Source: Urophycis tenuis
Taxonomy: Eukaryota > Chordata > Actinopteri > Gadiformes > Phycidae
Reading direction: 5' to 3'
Assembly (NCBI GenBank): GCA_036785325.1
Contig: JAXIVH010000017.1
Coordinates: forward strand, 3,753,344 to 3,817,343
Length of the DNA: 64,000 bases
Shown here: piece after piece, positions 23,952 through 39,520 of the stretch
Layout of the letters: each line of letters opens with the position of its first letter
Position numbering within the stretch: the stretch's first letter is position 1
The notes under the pieces: generated by a model
Told to the model about the DNA's origin: nothing
The model's input: the letters and a program-made list of their open reading frames with translations, nothing else
The model's database searches: none
Translations under genes and position numbers: made by a program

Positions 23952-25496
23952 ATGGCCGTGAAGACGACGTTAGTTTTGCTGCTGATTTGGGTTGGGATCA
24001 GCGACGCGATTTCAGGTGAGTTCCTCACACTCGGCTGGTCTACCTCGTAGTTCTTCCGGGCCTCCCCTCCCCTCGTCCGCCTCGCTAAGAGGAGACGGAT
24101 TGCTTGTTTGTCTAGTTCCCACGACGTTTTAATCAGTCCTACGTTATTATGAAGAATTCGTTAAAGTGAATTGAATCATTGTTTAAACCAGACAGTGTCA
24201 CATGCAGGGTGTAAAAGGGTTAAAGGAGGCATTTAGCAGACGCTTTTGTCCAAAGCGACATACAATCTCTACATTTGTGGGGTTTGACATGTTGACAGTT
24301 GGAGGAGGGTCAAGGATCAAGGGGATCAAAGCGCCGACCCTACGGTTAGTTAGGGTCAGGGTGTAAAGGAAGCAGGTGGGCTCATATTTGTCATTCTTTC
24401 CACAGGGAAGGGAAGAGGGTTTGTTGGATACCAGACACCTGGAGATTCGGGGCGAGTCGTAGTGGACCCGGCGGTCTCTGACGCGCTGAAGAGTGGCCTG
24501 ACCACCGTCTTCCTCCCCGTGCTCTACATCTTTGTGTTCGCCGTGGCGCTGCCCACCAACGCCATGGCCATCTGGGTGTTTGTCTTCCGGAGCAACACCA
24601 TGCACCCCTCCTCCATCTACATGGCCAACCTGGCGCTGTCGGACCTGCTCTTCGTCATCTGGATCCCGTTCAAAATCGCCTACCACCTGAACGGCAACGA
24701 CTGGATCTACGGGGAGGCCATGTGCAAGGTCTTCGTCGGCTTCTTCTACGGCAACATGTACTGCTCGGTGCTCTTCATCGCCTCCCTGAGCATGCAGCGC
24801 TACTGGGTGGTGGCCCACCCCCTGTCGCAGCAGCGCAAGAACAACAAGATGGCCACGGCGGTGTGCGTGTGCATCTGGGCCTTCGTCTGGCTCAGCACCA
24901 CGCCCCTCTACCTGTACGAGCACACGGCCCGCCTCAGCGACCCCAACGTCACCACCTGCCACGACGTCAGCGTGATCCATGACCCGGACGACCCGTTCCC
25001 CTCCGTCCGCTACCCCTACTACTACTTTGTGTTGACGGCGCTGGTGGTGTTCCTGGTGCCCTGCGTGCTCATCGTGGTGTCCTACGTGCTGCTGCTGCGC
25101 GCGCTGGACGCCAGCGTGGGCGACGGCGCCGCCGGGAAGAAGAGGCGGCGGGCGGTGCTGCTCATCGCCACGGTGCTGGTCACCTTCCTGCTGTGCTTCG
25201 TGCCCAGCAACGTGATGCTGGTGGTGCACTACTCGCTGCTGAAGGACGGCACGGCGGACAACCTGTACGGCTTCTACGTCAGCACGCTGTGCCTCAGCAG
25301 CCTCAACAGCTGCCTGGACCCCTTCATCTACTACTTTGTGTCGGAGGACTTCCGCGACCACGTCAGGAACACCCTGCTGTGCCGGAGCAGCCGCACCGTG
25401 GAGAGGATGCGCGTCTCCTTCAACTCCATGAAGTACTCCCGGAAGAGCCAGTCCTACATGTCCGACTCTGGCAACACGCAGAGCAGCACCTGCTGA
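23952..25496 (+). CDS. f2rl1: Proteinase-activated receptor 2-like, tandem copy 2
   Basis: Exons 23952-24015 (leader, donor GTGAGT) and 24406-25496, phase 1, 384 residues. The leader MAVKTTLVLLLIWVGISDAIS is followed at once by GKGR and then GFVGYQ. This parallels the mammalian PAR2 cleavage site SKGR followed by SLIGKV, so arginine 25 is the likely activation site. Seven-helix core: LTTVFLPVLYIFVFAVALPTN, YMANLALSDLLFVIW, SMQRYW in place of DRY, TTCHDV in loop 2, SLNSCLDPFIYYF in helix 7, and a PAR2-like tail beginning LLCRSSRTVERMRVS. Loop 2 is longer than in copy 1 (VIHDPDDPFPSVRYPYYY). The copies are clearly paralogous but have diverged in N-terminus and loop 2, so the duplication is not recent. 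Gene naming as F2RL1 rests on family knowledge and synteny. Confidence 0.93.
24222..24290 (-). mobile_element. Short L2-type LINE tail fragment in F2RL1 copy 2 intron
   Basis: Plus strand reads GGCATTTAGCAGACGCTTTTGTCCAAAGCGACATACAAT in effect, the same tail as at 23268 and 31911 but truncated to about 65 bp. It lies in the single intron of F2RL1 copy 2. Confidence 0.6.
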
Positions 25497-28634
<3,138 letters not shown>

Positions 28635-29558
28635 TCAGTCCTTCCTCTCCTTCGTGTCCTTCATGTCCTTCACCACCACCTCCTCCTCCTCCTCCGTGGT
28701 GGTGGTGGTGGTCCCGGAGGGCTCGGGGGTCCTGGAGGTGTTGGTCCCCCCCAGCCAGTCCCAGTGGGAGAAGAAGGGCGCAAAGTTCGTGGCGGGCCTC
28801 TGGTGGTGGGCGTCGTGCTTGGGCGCCCCCCCCCACAGGCCGAAGGGCACCAGGCGGTGCATGGCCCAGGGGAAGTCGTACCCGCAGTGGTCCTCGGTGG
28901 ACACGTAGATGTTGAACACCATGAAGCCCCAGGAGGTCAGGCAGTGGCAGCGCAGCAGCACGGGGTCCACCGTGGCCCAGAAGCCCACGCTGACCAGCTC
29001 CCAGCCGGACAGGTGCTGCGTCACCAGGCTGAACGGCTGGCTGTACTGGTGGTGCACGGCGTGGAAGGTGCGGTACAGCCAGGGCACCCGGTGGTGCAGC
29101 AGGTGCCACAGGTAGTACTGGAAGTCGAAGACCACCGTGCAGCCCAGGATCCCCAGCAGGAACTCCCACAGGGTGGGCGCGTCGCGGGGCAGCGGCGTGG
29201 GCGCCCTCCACAGCCACTGCGCCACGGCGGCGGGCAGGATGTAGAGCAGGTGGTTGTACAGCGTGACGCTCAGGGTGACCCATATGTGGGCGGAGGCGAC
29301 GGGCCGGTGCGGGTGGAGCTTGTAGCGGTTGACGCAGGGCCAGGTGGGCGCCAGGAGGTCCAGGCCGGTGTACAGCGCCACCAGGAGGAAGTAGGTGGAG
29401 ACGGAGAGGACCACGGGGAACAGCGGGCTCCGGATGACGTGGTGGTGGTGCTGGTGGAGGTAGTCCCAGACCGGCTGCAGGATCAGGCCTTCGGGGAGCA
29501 GAGCCGCCGTCAGATTGCGGAGGTCCGGTGTCCAGGACGAGGGGTCCGTGCCGCTCAT
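28635..29558 (-). CDS. ch25h-like: Cholesterol 25-hydroxylase-like protein, intronless
   Basis: Single exon, 307 residues from the ATG at 29558 (the frame is open a little further, but only to a GTG). Family function: ER membrane di-iron hydroxylase of the fatty-acid hydroxylase superfamily, making 25-hydroxycholesterol from cholesterol. Seen: GLILQPVWDYLHQH near the N-terminus, as in CH25H; several hydrophobic helices; and the three histidine boxes HLLHH (about 152-156), HAVHHQ (about 166-171) and HDAHH (about 248-252). Conserved blocks include VPWLYRTF, STEDHCGYDFPW and HRLVPFG. Human CH25H is 272 residues. The extra length is mostly a C-terminal tail of Thr, Glu and Lys runs encoded by GGT/CCT-type triplet repeats (28640-28710). 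Intronless structure also fits CH25H. It could be one of several teleost ch25h-like paralogs. Confidence 0.9.
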   Translation of the reverse strand: MSGTDPSSWTPDLRNLTAALLPEGLILQPVWDYLHQHHHHVIRSPLFPVVLSVSTYFLLVALYTGLDLLAPTWPCVNRYKLHPHRPVASAHIWVTLSVTLYNHLLYILPAAVAQWLWRAPTPLPRDAPTLWEFLLGILGCTVVFDFQYYLWHLLHHRVPWLYRTFHAVHHQYSQPFSLVTQHLSGWELVSVGFWATVDPVLLRCHCLTSWGFMVFNIYVSTEDHCGYDFPWAMHRLVPFGLWGGAPKHDAHHQRPATNFAPFFSHWDWLGGTNTSRTPEPSGTTTTTTEEEEEVVVKDMKDTKERKD

Positions 29559-29573
29559 GGCTGATTCCACCAA

Positions 29574-31906
29574 TATCGGGGCGCGCCGGGGGAGTTCACA
29601 GGGGGGGAAAACCTATCGCCGCAAGCTAAAATACTGCAAAGAAACACGCTTCGCCGCCCAGCTGCAAGAATGAAGGAGTAGACTGCAGGAGGAGCCGGGA
29701 TGCACTGGCTTTGTGTTGCAGAGCACCAACAGCAGCAGATGATGGGAGTGGAGGGCTGCAGAGACAGAGGCTCGTTAGCTGCTCTTATGCATGGTGGAGC
29801 CCCGCCCCCCACCGCCCCCCCGGCTCAAGAGAAGCCCTCTCTAAAGGCCCTTTCTCATGGCGCCAGGACCGTCGCCAGGACTCACAACCCGGGCCCACAA
29901 TGGCGCTCATTTCTGACCCAGATCATGGAGCGAGCGCATCCCCGCATGGTTCTGACCACCGCCAGCCCCAACTTCTCCCTCCTCAGAGTTCTGCCGCCTG
30001 CCCTCTGTTCAGGTGGGTCTGGATCACCACTTCGCTGTTTACAACTGTGTTTCTATTCATCCTCTCACTCGTCCCTAATGCTCCCATGCACACACACACA
30101 CACACACACATACTCACACACACATACACACACACGCACATACACACACCCACACTGGCACACACACACTCACACACATGCACATACACACACCCACACT
30201 GGCACACTCGCACACACACACACTCACATACACACTCACACATACACACACACACTCACACATACACACACACACTCACAGGCACACACCCACTCACACA
30301 TACACACTCACTCACACGTGCACCCACACACGTGCACATACACTCACACAGACACACACACACACACACACACACAGAAATACACAGCAGGTCCAAACAA
30401 GTCATTAATCATAATTCTGTCACAAGTGTCTAAAGAGAGATCAGATGGACGTCTCTGTTGATGACGAGTGTGGTGGCTCTGCAGGGACACACAGAGCCGC
30501 CATTGTTGAAGCCTGGAAAGAAACGAATGGCCGCCTGTGTTCATGTCTGTGTGGGGTGACAAGGACTTCTGGAGGAGGAGGAAGTTTATTATCGAGATCA
30601 TCCTGGGATTCACAGCTCTGAGCCAATGTTATGACTGCGTGTTATGTAATAAGATGGAATTGCTTTGCTCATTTGTACAACACAAGATACATTTGGTTTA
30701 AGGGTATATTCTCTCTCGAACCCGGTGCCTTACAGCTGTGATTCATCCTGTCTTCCTGTACACGTGTCTGGGTATCTAGTGACTTAGTGTGAAGACTCAC
30801 TGCTCATGTGATGAGCTTTGAGTGACAGGTAGGTCCTCAGATGTTTGGAACAACATCCTGCAGTAGCAAAAATCCAGAACAGGACATTGTGTTCTGGTCC
30901 AGTTCAGTGTACAGCAGCATACTTGACCTGCACACACAGCCAAGAAGCCGGGCACTGCTTTTAAGGCGCCTACAGTGATGGTGTTGGTCATGCAGGGTGC
31001 ATGGTCTCAACGACAGGTTTCATAACCTTTCACAGCAAAGTGGTCGCATTATCGTGTTATTCCAGGGATATGTAAAAAATAAATTAAAAAAAACTAATAA
31101 TGTCTTGCTTTTTTATGTGTTCTAAAATGAACAAACTTAAGTGGCAATACATGCCTACGTGCTGATTGTGGCTACAAATAGCAACGATCGCATGAATTCA
31201 GTCAGTAGCTGATATCGTGAAACGTTCCTCCCGTGCGGAGTGAGCAGCGTGTTTACCTCCCGTGTGTGTCCAGCAGGGGGCGGGCTCTCCCTGTTCATTA
31301 GGAGACAAAGATGAGAGCCCTGCGCAGCATCACCACGCACAGGGTATACTGTCTGCACATGCATAGGCCGACCACTGGTGTGTGACCCCCTGCAGAGCAC
31401 CCCCACACACCCAGGGTAGACCATACATTAGGAATATGAAAGGCTGGGTTGGTATTTTGGTAATAATGACGTTCAAATGGGCTTCGGGGAAACTTTAGAG
31501 TTCATGGTGGGTGTGTAATGATGTGTGCACAGCCTGGCTATTGCAGTCGCAGACTGGTGTATTGTATAGTGAGCCTGGTTGTAAGCTCTCTCCCTCCATG
31601 TGAACAAGGCTGGTCGCTGCGGTGTCCGTACACAGGCTGTCACTGTTGGCACAAGTGGTTCCCTAGTCCGCTACGTGAGGCGAGGGAGGCCATCGATACA
31701 TTGTGTCGACGCGAGGGGGCGTTTGATTCGGCCGGCGAAGGCTGGTTGTCTTTGTCGTCATCACAGCCTGGAGCTTGCTACACCAGCCCATATAGTGTCC
31801 CTCTTTAGAGTGGAGATGGACAACCGTTCTCCATCATGGACAGTAGGAATGAAAGCACCAGAATGTGTATACAGGCATACAGGGGGTGGGAGGGAAAAGA
31901 TCTTTC
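29574..31906. other. CH25H-like upstream flank and CA-rich repeat region
   Basis: CpG-containing stretch to about 29720, presumably the promoter of the minus-strand gene, with no clear TATA box. A (CA)n-rich tract lies at 30086-30378. No exon recognised up to the LINE. Confidence 0.5.
30086..30378. repeat. Interrupted (CA)n array
   Basis: CACACA blocks separated by TACTCACA, CACCCACACTGG and TGCACATACA. Some 20-30-bp segments recur in order, so the array is partly minisatellite-like. Confidence 0.93.
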
Positions 31907-32950
31907 TCCATTACATTTACATTTAGGGCATTTAACAGACGCTTTTAGCCAAAGTGACTTACAAAGAGTACATTTGTCATAAGAAGGTGAAACATTTCAT
32001 TGCTGCTAATACAGTAAGAAAGTCACCAGAACAAGTTTCAAGCATTTCAATTGCTAGGTTAACCATTGCTAGTATACAACATATCTGACTAAGTGCCAAG
32101 TTACAAAGAGAGATCAAAGTGCCAAGTTACAAAGAGTGATTAAAGTGCCAAGACATACAACAAATAAGAGCATGAGGGTAGGGTTATGCAGGGTTCCGGT
32201 GAACTCTGAACAAGTGGGTCTTGAGTCTCTTCCGGAAGATGGGGAGTGACTCTGCAGTCCTGACATTGGCAGGGAGCTCGTTCCACTACTACGGTGAGAT
32301 TTCTATAAGAGTATAAGAGTTGAGAGTTGAGACTATAAGAGTTGAGATTTCGCCGTTGGAACTTTTCCTCCTTTTAGTGATGGAGGTACCAGTCGACCAG
32401 CTGAGGTAGTTGAGCGAGCAGGGGCGTGGTGTTTCACTAATGTTTGGAGGTAGGTAGGGGCAGTTCCATTGACGGCTTTGTAGGCCAGTAGCATCGTCTT
32501 GAATTTGATGCAAGCCACTACAGGGAGCCAGTGGAGTCTTGGAAGAGGGGGGGGGTCACGTGGGAGAATTTGTATCGGTTGAACACGAGGCGTGCTGCAG
32601 CGTTCTGGATCCGCTGCAAAGGTTTAATCGCGGTTGCAGGGAGTCCAGCTAAGAGCGAGTTGCAGTAGTCGAGGCAGGAGATGACAAGCGCTTGGCTCAG
32701 GAGCTGTGTCGCTTCCCTCGTGAGGAAAGGCCGGCTCCTGGGGATGTTGTAGAGAGCAAATCTATAGGAGCGGGTCACTGCAGTGATGTTTGCAGTGCAG
32801 GACAGTTGGTTGTCGACTATTACGCCCAGGTTCCTTGCGGTCGGTGAGGCAGATACTGCGATGCCCTGGACCGAGACCAGCAGGTCCCTGTGAGGGCAGT
32901 GGTTAGCGAGCGGGGTTTGGACCTGATAAGTGCGATCCATGTTAGCTGTC
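31907..32950 (-). mobile_element. 5'-truncated L2-type non-LTR retrotransposon (3' part of RT ORF plus 3' UTR)
   Basis: On the minus strand, frames at 32976-32518 and 32518-32190 encode the C-terminal region of an L2/Maui-like reverse transcriptase. Landmarks: NLGVIVDNQL, a REATQLLSQALVIS block, LDYCNSLLAGLP, IQNAAARLVFN, FKTMLLAYKAVNGTAPTYL and W-ELPANVRT. A ~280-bp 3' UTR follows, ending in repeated AAATGTAAATGT. The reading frame is broken by a frameshift near 32520 and the 5' ORF is missing, so it is dead. The same 3' tail occurs at 23268, 24222 and 56505. Confidence 0.88.
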
Positions 32951-33223
32951 CAGCAGAATACACAGAATACCTCCATCAGGGCACACCGGATTCAACTAAA
33001 TACAATACATAGAATACATACATACAAAGGTCCAAAATCGATAGAAGTGACACCAACAGAGAAAACAATGGCTTGCATATCAAACAATTGACCAATACAA
33101 GAGCAAATCTATTAACCAATTACATTACATTACAAACCATTACAAATCATGTGCAATATATATAGATGAGTATAAAGTTCATAACATCAGCAGCAGGAGA
33201 CTTGACTGTAGTTTCCACTGTGG

Positions 33224-33295
<72 letters not shown>

Positions 33296-34232
33296 ATGTG
33301 TGTGTGTCTGTGGGTGTGTGTCTGTGTGTGTATGTGTGTGTGTGTGCATGTGCGGGTGGGGCTGGGGGCCGTGTTTCATTCAGATATGAAACATGTTCCT
33401 TTATTAATTTTGGTTCACGGGTGGCAGAGTCACTCAGAACCCTCGGGTCACAACCCGCAGCGTTGTGCTGAAACTCTTTCATCAGCCTCTGAGCGGAAAA
33501 GTATCTGTGTGTGTGTTCCAAGCACTGAGTGAGTCTAGGAAACCTTTCTTCTGGCACACCTGATAACAGTGTCCCCCAGGTGGTGTCTGTGTGGGGGGGG
33601 GGGGGGGGGAGGCTAAATTTAGAGAACGTTTTCCTTCCACAGAGGTGACACACTAGAGACGGTGGTGTTCACGGTTCATGTTTTACACACACGTCATTGA
33701 CTCTCAAAATGTGTTACTGTCAATATGTGCAGAAGGTGACTGGAGAGGAGCTAGCCTGCCAGCCAACACTCAATCATCCACAACCACCACAAAGACCTCA
33801 GGCTTCCCCTCTGGCTGCGCGACGGACTCATCTTCACCGGAGGATCGTTTCATCTCAGGTGTTTCAACCTACAATCTACAAAGTCACAATCTCGTCGAGG
33901 CCCGAACACCTCCAGCCCCACCTGGTCCACATGGAGACTAAATATACACCGTAGCTGCTCGCCCGCCTCTCCGCTCGGGAGCCTTGTTTTTCCCCCCAGG
34001 GGAGGCTTGATTCAACAGGTGGAAAGGAAAAAAAAAGACTCCTGTTGCCATGGACCCCGTTCACCTGTGGAATTAATTAGCCTGAGATAGAGAGGGAGGC
34101 AGAGAGGGGGGAGGCAGGGGGGGGTGGGGGGGGAGACCGAGGGGCCGAGCCGTGAGGTGAGGCTCTCGGCTCCCTGATAAACAAGTCTCCTGCGCAGCCT
34201 CGGCTCACACGACCGTCTGACCACCGACCGGG
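32951..34232. other. Intergenic to the probable S100Z 5' exon
   Basis: Contains the (TG)n tract 33224-33352 and G-runs at 33593-33609 and 34110-34136. A strong splice donor GTGAGT at 34233-34238 could end a non-coding first exon of S100Z ending at 34232; this is inference from the donor and the next acceptor only. Confidence 0.35.
33224..33352. repeat. (TG)n microsatellite
   Basis: About 70 bp of pure TG followed by TG with C/A interruptions. Confidence 0.95.
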
Positions 34233-34264
34233 GTGAGTACCTCTCTGTTCACACTGCGGGCCTC

Positions 34265-34690
34265 TGGTGCACTGGGATTATCACTGCACTGGCTGCTGCT
34301 TCTGGTAGGGACACTCTGGGAGTATCACTGCACTGTCTGCTTCTTCTGGTAGGGACTCTGGGATTATTATTGTACTACACTGCACTGTCTGCTTCTTCTG
34401 GTAGGGACACTCTGGGATTATCACTTTACTGTCTGCTTCTTCTGGTAGGGTCTCTGGGATTATCACTGTACTGTTTGCTTCTTCTGGTAGGGACTCTGGG
34501 AGTATCACTGTACGGTCTGCTTCTTCTGGTAGGGTCTCTGGGATTATCACTGTACTGTCTGCTTCTTCTGGTAGGGACACTCTGGGATTATCACTGTACT
34601 GTCTGCTTCTTCTGGTAGGGACACTCTGGGATTATCACTGTACTGTCTGCTTCTTCTCGTAGGGACACTCTGGGATTATCAGGTTTACTT
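34265..34690. repeat. Minisatellite in S100Z 5' intron
   Basis: About 9-10 copies of a roughly 40-45-bp unit: CTGCTTCTTCTGGTAGGGAC, then (ACT)CTGGGATTATCACTGTACTGT. Copies vary by the presence of ACACT and by T-for-A changes. Confidence 0.92.
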
Positions 34691-35037
34691 CACTCTACTG
34701 TCTGCTTCCTATCGGTACTGTAAGATTTTGTTCATATATTCAGTGAATATTTGTATGTTTTTACATGTGCTGCTGTCCATGAACATACATGAACAATGAC
34801 GCATATAATTTGAATTCTGGATTCTTTGACATATCTACTAACTAATAACTAATACAGTAAACTCATAATAACTGATACTGGCCAACTAAGTGCTGTTTGA
34901 GCAGAAGACATCAGTTCTTCACCTGATGTTTCTCCTCAGCAAGTGAGGTGGTGCGCTGCTCCTGTATGTCATGTGTCTCTGTCTCTGCCTGGTTGCTCCT
35001 CAGACCGCTCCTCTCCATCCTCAATCCTCTGACCACC

Positions 35038-35674
35038 ATGCCGAGCCAGCTGGAGGGAGCCATGGACGCTCTGATCAAGGTGTTCTACAACTACTCCGGC
35101 AACGACGGAGACAAGTACAAGCTGAACAAGGGCGAGCTGAAGGAGCTCCTGAACAGCGAGCTCACAGACTTCCTCATGGTAACGGACGCCGTCTGTCCTC
35201 CACTGTCCTCTAACTCCACTGTCCTCTAACTCCACTGGCCCCCATGAGGGTCAGAGCTTTGGTGTGCTTGAGTTTGAGATGAGTTAGTTTAGTGCCACGA
35301 GGTTACTGTGAGCTCTGTGTGGTGGACTGGAACAGCTGCTGAACATTTATGGAACAGATTGAAGGGACATTTTGAAACTGATTCATACTTTGGATTTAAT
35401 ATTCTAATTGGAGTACAGCCAATGAGACCAATCAACCACACAATAGATGCTCACAAAACCTGGCTTTTGGTGGCATTAAGGACACAACTTCAATGACAAA
35501 ACTTTACCAGCCTTAATGTGGGCACGTACAAACTATGACCGACTCAAAACGCCCTGAGGCCACAGAGAGCCCTCCCCCTGGTCCTCAGTTATTGTTTTAT
35601 TTGTTTAATTTGTCCCTCACCTCTCCTCCTCCTCCTCCTCCTCCCTCATGCGGAGACACAAGCCGCAGGTGCTT

Positions 35675-35712
<38 letters not shown>

Positions 35713-37009
35713 AATCATCACCGTCATCATCATCATCATCAGCCAGCCGTGTCACCAGCCAAATATAGACATCCTAGTGATGTCACGGCCCCCTGTGGGC
35801 CCCGCCCCCTCTGTGAGGAGAGGCTCTGTTCCTCTTCAAGCTTTACAGCGCAGAACAATCACAGGAGATGTTTCCATCATGAGATTACAAGCTACATGAT
35901 GTTGTTACTGTAATGAAATGTCAGGGGACACTTCCAAAGCCCTCACTGAGCAGGAGCAATGATTACTTTCGGGACAAACATGCAGACCGGGCTTCCATCC
36001 GTTTGGTGTACGTTTGTTAGCGGAGGCGGTGTGAGCTTTATAAAGTACTATATTCGTCATGGACTGAAAGATGAGGCGTTAGTTTCTCTCTCCCTGTCTC
36101 CCGGTCGAGTTTGTTTTAAACGGAGAACTCGGGCAGCCATCTCTGAGTAACCCAACAGAAATATCCTCCACCCCAGGCTGGGTGGGTGGAGCGCGTTGGT
36201 GCTGCTGCAGCCCCGCTGTGCGGGTGGAGGCGCGTGGGGGCGTTAAAGGGCCAGCGTGTGTGTGTGTGATCAGCTGCGCCTCGTCTCAGAACGGCCGGCG
36301 CCTCGAGGGCCCGGCAGGAGGCCGGGGTCAGGCTTCAGAAGCCATCGAGTCACGGGCTGTCTGTGTCAACACGGACGTCCCCCCTCGGGATGGACGGCGT
36401 GTTTCGCCTCGGCTCTGATGACCTCATTGCAGCTTCTTCATTACGCATTAGGATGTGCCGTACCACTGAGCTCTGACGCAGGGGAACCGGGCCCCACGTG
36501 TGGTCTGCGAGAAGAAGTTTGACGGAGCTCGCGTCATACTTGATTATAAATACATCGCCAAACTGTTTTTGGACATGAAATGGTGGACATTTTGGTCCAC
36601 CATTTCAGTCCACCATGCGTCACCATGAAATGAGATCACTTTCTCGTTGCGACTCGTGAGTGCGGGTGCCCTTTAACTGAGGGTCCTGAACCCTTCTGGG
36701 GGTGTTTCTGCAGGGACCAAAGCATCCCCGTGCGGGTGGAGATCTCTTGGTGACGGCGTGATCGTGATCATGAATCAATTCCTCCGTTTTTTTCCTTTTT
36801 TGAATAATAATAACGATGATGACGTGTCTTGTTTCCTGCGGCCCTTGCAGTCCCAGAAGGACCCCATGCTGGTGGAGAAGATCATGAACGACCTGGACTC
36901 CAACAAGGACAACGAGGTGGACTTCAACGAGTTTGTGGTGCTGGTGGCCGCGCTCACGGTCGCCTGCAACGACTTCTTCCAGGAGCAGCAGAAGCTGAAG
37001 TCCAAGTAG
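35038..37009 (+). CDS. s100z: S100 calcium-binding protein Z
   Basis: Two coding exons: 35038-35178 (47 codons, donor GTAACG) and 36851-37009 (52 codons plus stop TAG), together 99 residues, exactly the length of human S100Z. A small EF-hand dimer protein binding calcium. Seen: MPSQLEGAMDALIKVF start; S100-specific pseudo-EF loop with YSGNDGDKYKLNKGELKELL (residues 19-38 region); canonical EF loop DLDSNKDNEVDFNEF with Asp/Asn/Asp/Glu ligands; C-terminal helix VVLVAALTVACNDFF, nearly identical to mammalian S100Z as I recall it. The intron sits at the usual S100 position between the two EF hands. The acceptor CAG at 35001-35003 starts the first coding exon, so a non-coding 5' exon is expected; the donor at 34233 is a candidate. 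Poly(A) signal AATAAA at 37572-37577. Confidence 0.96.
35676..35744. repeat. (ATC)n trinucleotide tract
   Basis: About 20 ATC units with AATC and CCGTC interruptions, in the S100Z intron. Confidence 0.95.
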
Positions 37010-37571
37010 GACCCCCCCCCCCCCCAGAGTGATGTCACTGGTGATGTCACTGATCACAGCCCCACCCACCAATCGTCCACAGGAGGAACCGCTGGTCCCT
37101 CAAAATGTTGTGTGGAGACCCCCCCCACCCAAAGAAATTGATCTGTGTTTGGTGTTCTCATCAGTGTTGATAACAACATACTCCTATAGTTTTAATCACG
37201 CAACATCTTATATAGGAACCTAAATATGTAGCCTGGAACTCACTAAATGTCTCTTGCAAAGATCTTCACAGTCTCACAAGGTCCATAGATTCCTTATTGC
37301 TATTCATTCAAACCTTTCCTCAAACATGTACATTGTGTGGTTTAACCGTTTGCCAGATAGCAAGCCTGTAGATTGAATGATCTGTGTGTCAGTAACATCA
37401 TCATCCTGTGTCTCCCTGAATGTGGCCCCACGGTGACGATCTCAGTGTGTTTACATCCTCACTGCTTTCTTCCTAAAGCTGGCCACTCATTCTTCAACCA
37501 ACCTTTCTTCATGTTTTCACTGGTGGCCGGTAATTTGTTGTCAGCGCTGGAATGTGATGCCTTAAATGTGA

Positions 37572-37577
37572 AATAAA
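37572..37577 (+). promoter_or_regulatory. Candidate poly(A) signal of S100Z
   Basis: AATAAA about 565 bp after the stop codon, followed within 30 bp by a long TG-rich tract that could serve as a downstream GU-rich element. Confidence 0.5.
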
Positions 37578-37588
37578 TTATTGAGCTC

Positions 37589-37885
<297 letters not shown>

Positions 37886-39426
37886 AGAGATCTTTCAATA
37901 TGTTGCCTATCACACCCTCACGCTGGGACCATTCAGCCACATGAAAGGTGAGCCAATGTTTTTCATGGCCTTCAAATGTTGACAGAAATATTGCCAGCAC
38001 CAATCAAAGGTAGATTCTTAAAGATCCTATTCAAAGCAGTGGTCCTACCTTGCTCATTGGGCATGGCATTAAGAGGGGGCTCGGGGGTGAGTGGTTTGAT
38101 TCCACTTGATCAATTCAAGGTCAAAGCTTGACTCTGTCTCCCTTCTGTCTCCCCCCCCCACACCCCCCCCCCCCCCCCACACACCCGTCACCGTGTGCGT
38201 CAGTGTGTGTGTGTCTGTCTGTCTCTCTGCTCCTCGTGACTTCTTCACATTCTGAGTGATGAAGTTCAGCCCACTGTGGCAAACCAAGACGTGCCCTCAG
38301 TGAAGGTTTCTCTTTAAACAAGACCGTGGAAACTGTGACGTCACGCAGCACGGCCTCACTTTGACACACCTCAACATCTCAAGACGTTCTGAGAGGATTC
38401 CTGGAGGACAGGATGAAGGTGTGATTCATCAGGCTCCTGAGGTTCAGGTGGTTTTCCAGTGCTCACAATGAACCCTCAACGAATGATGAGGAAAGTCACA
38501 TGACTGAGATGTTCAGGGTGGAGCTCACGGGCCTCCGTCCAGCAGACGTCACCAAGGAGATGAGAGATCTTCTTCCAAAGCCGCTTCCCTAGATCCTGAC
38601 GCCCAGCATCGCTGAGCGGATGAGCACCACACACCAGGAATTCTGCCTCCCTGCAGTCCACCACCCAAGCCCATAATGCTGCGTGGAGAGCTTCTTATGG
38701 GACTCTTCATCTGGGACTTCCACTGTAGTCTGGTTGTGTTTCACATTCTGCATTCTACAATTATACAGTGTCCACTTGACAATTATACTATGTCCATCCA
38801 CAAATAACAGGCTTCAAACTGCAATATAATCCTCACCATAATATCACACCATAATATCATACCACAATATACAATATAATAGCCGTACATGGTGACCTCA
38901 TCATGGGGGTGTAGCCTCGTGCACTTCAAACCTAAACCAAACAATGAGTCACCTTTCTGCTCCTCTTCAAGTGTGTGTGCATAAATATAGTCATTGATAG
39001 TCAGAGATAATGTCATTGCAACCATATCCAGGGCTTAAAATGATGAAACAAGTCACGTAATCTCCTTTACAAACAGGCATGGTTAAGGTTAGTGTAGCGC
39101 GTGTTCCCATAGGGACAACCTGTTTTATAACATACAACATGTCATGTCAAGGGCTGGGGGTATCTGGCGGTGCACACCTTGTGGCAAAGGAGACATTTTG
39201 TAAGGATGTAACAGAACACCAGCAGGGGCTAGAACAGGGTGTTTTTTTGTGTTTGTTATTCCTCTACCCTCGTACAAATTGAACAAAAATGGGTAAAATA
39301 GCTTAAATTAAATAACCATCAGTCATTAAAGGCCCGTGTTGAGGTCACTACTGATATACTAAAGTTGTTGTTTTTATTCCAGGACTGCAAAATTAAAACG
39401 ATGAACCTTACATGATATTACAATGT
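37886..39426. other. Convergent intergenic region between S100Z and CRHBP
   Basis: No exon recognised. Contains C-runs at 38151-38179 and short direct repeats (CATAATATCACAC) near 38835-38865. The two flanking genes converge here. Confidence 0.5.
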
Positions 39427-39432
39427 TTTATT
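39427..39432 (-). promoter_or_regulatory. Poly(A) signal of CRHBP
   Basis: TTTATT on the plus strand (AATAAA on the minus), about 90 nt downstream of the CRHBP stop codon. Confidence 0.6.
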
Positions 39433-39520
39433 TGATGTAAAAACTGTAAAAACAAAAAACAAACATTTTCATTTCCAGCCAACGTCCCCTGGTGGATTAG
39501 TCCCAATGTGACATCGCTGG

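Noticed and set aside
24198..25361. 387-codon minus-strand open frame across F2RL1 copy 2
   Set aside because: Antisense shadow of the GC-rich receptor exon.
29700..30461. Overlapping 240-253-codon open frames
   Set aside because: Mostly Thr-His repeats from the (CA)n array.
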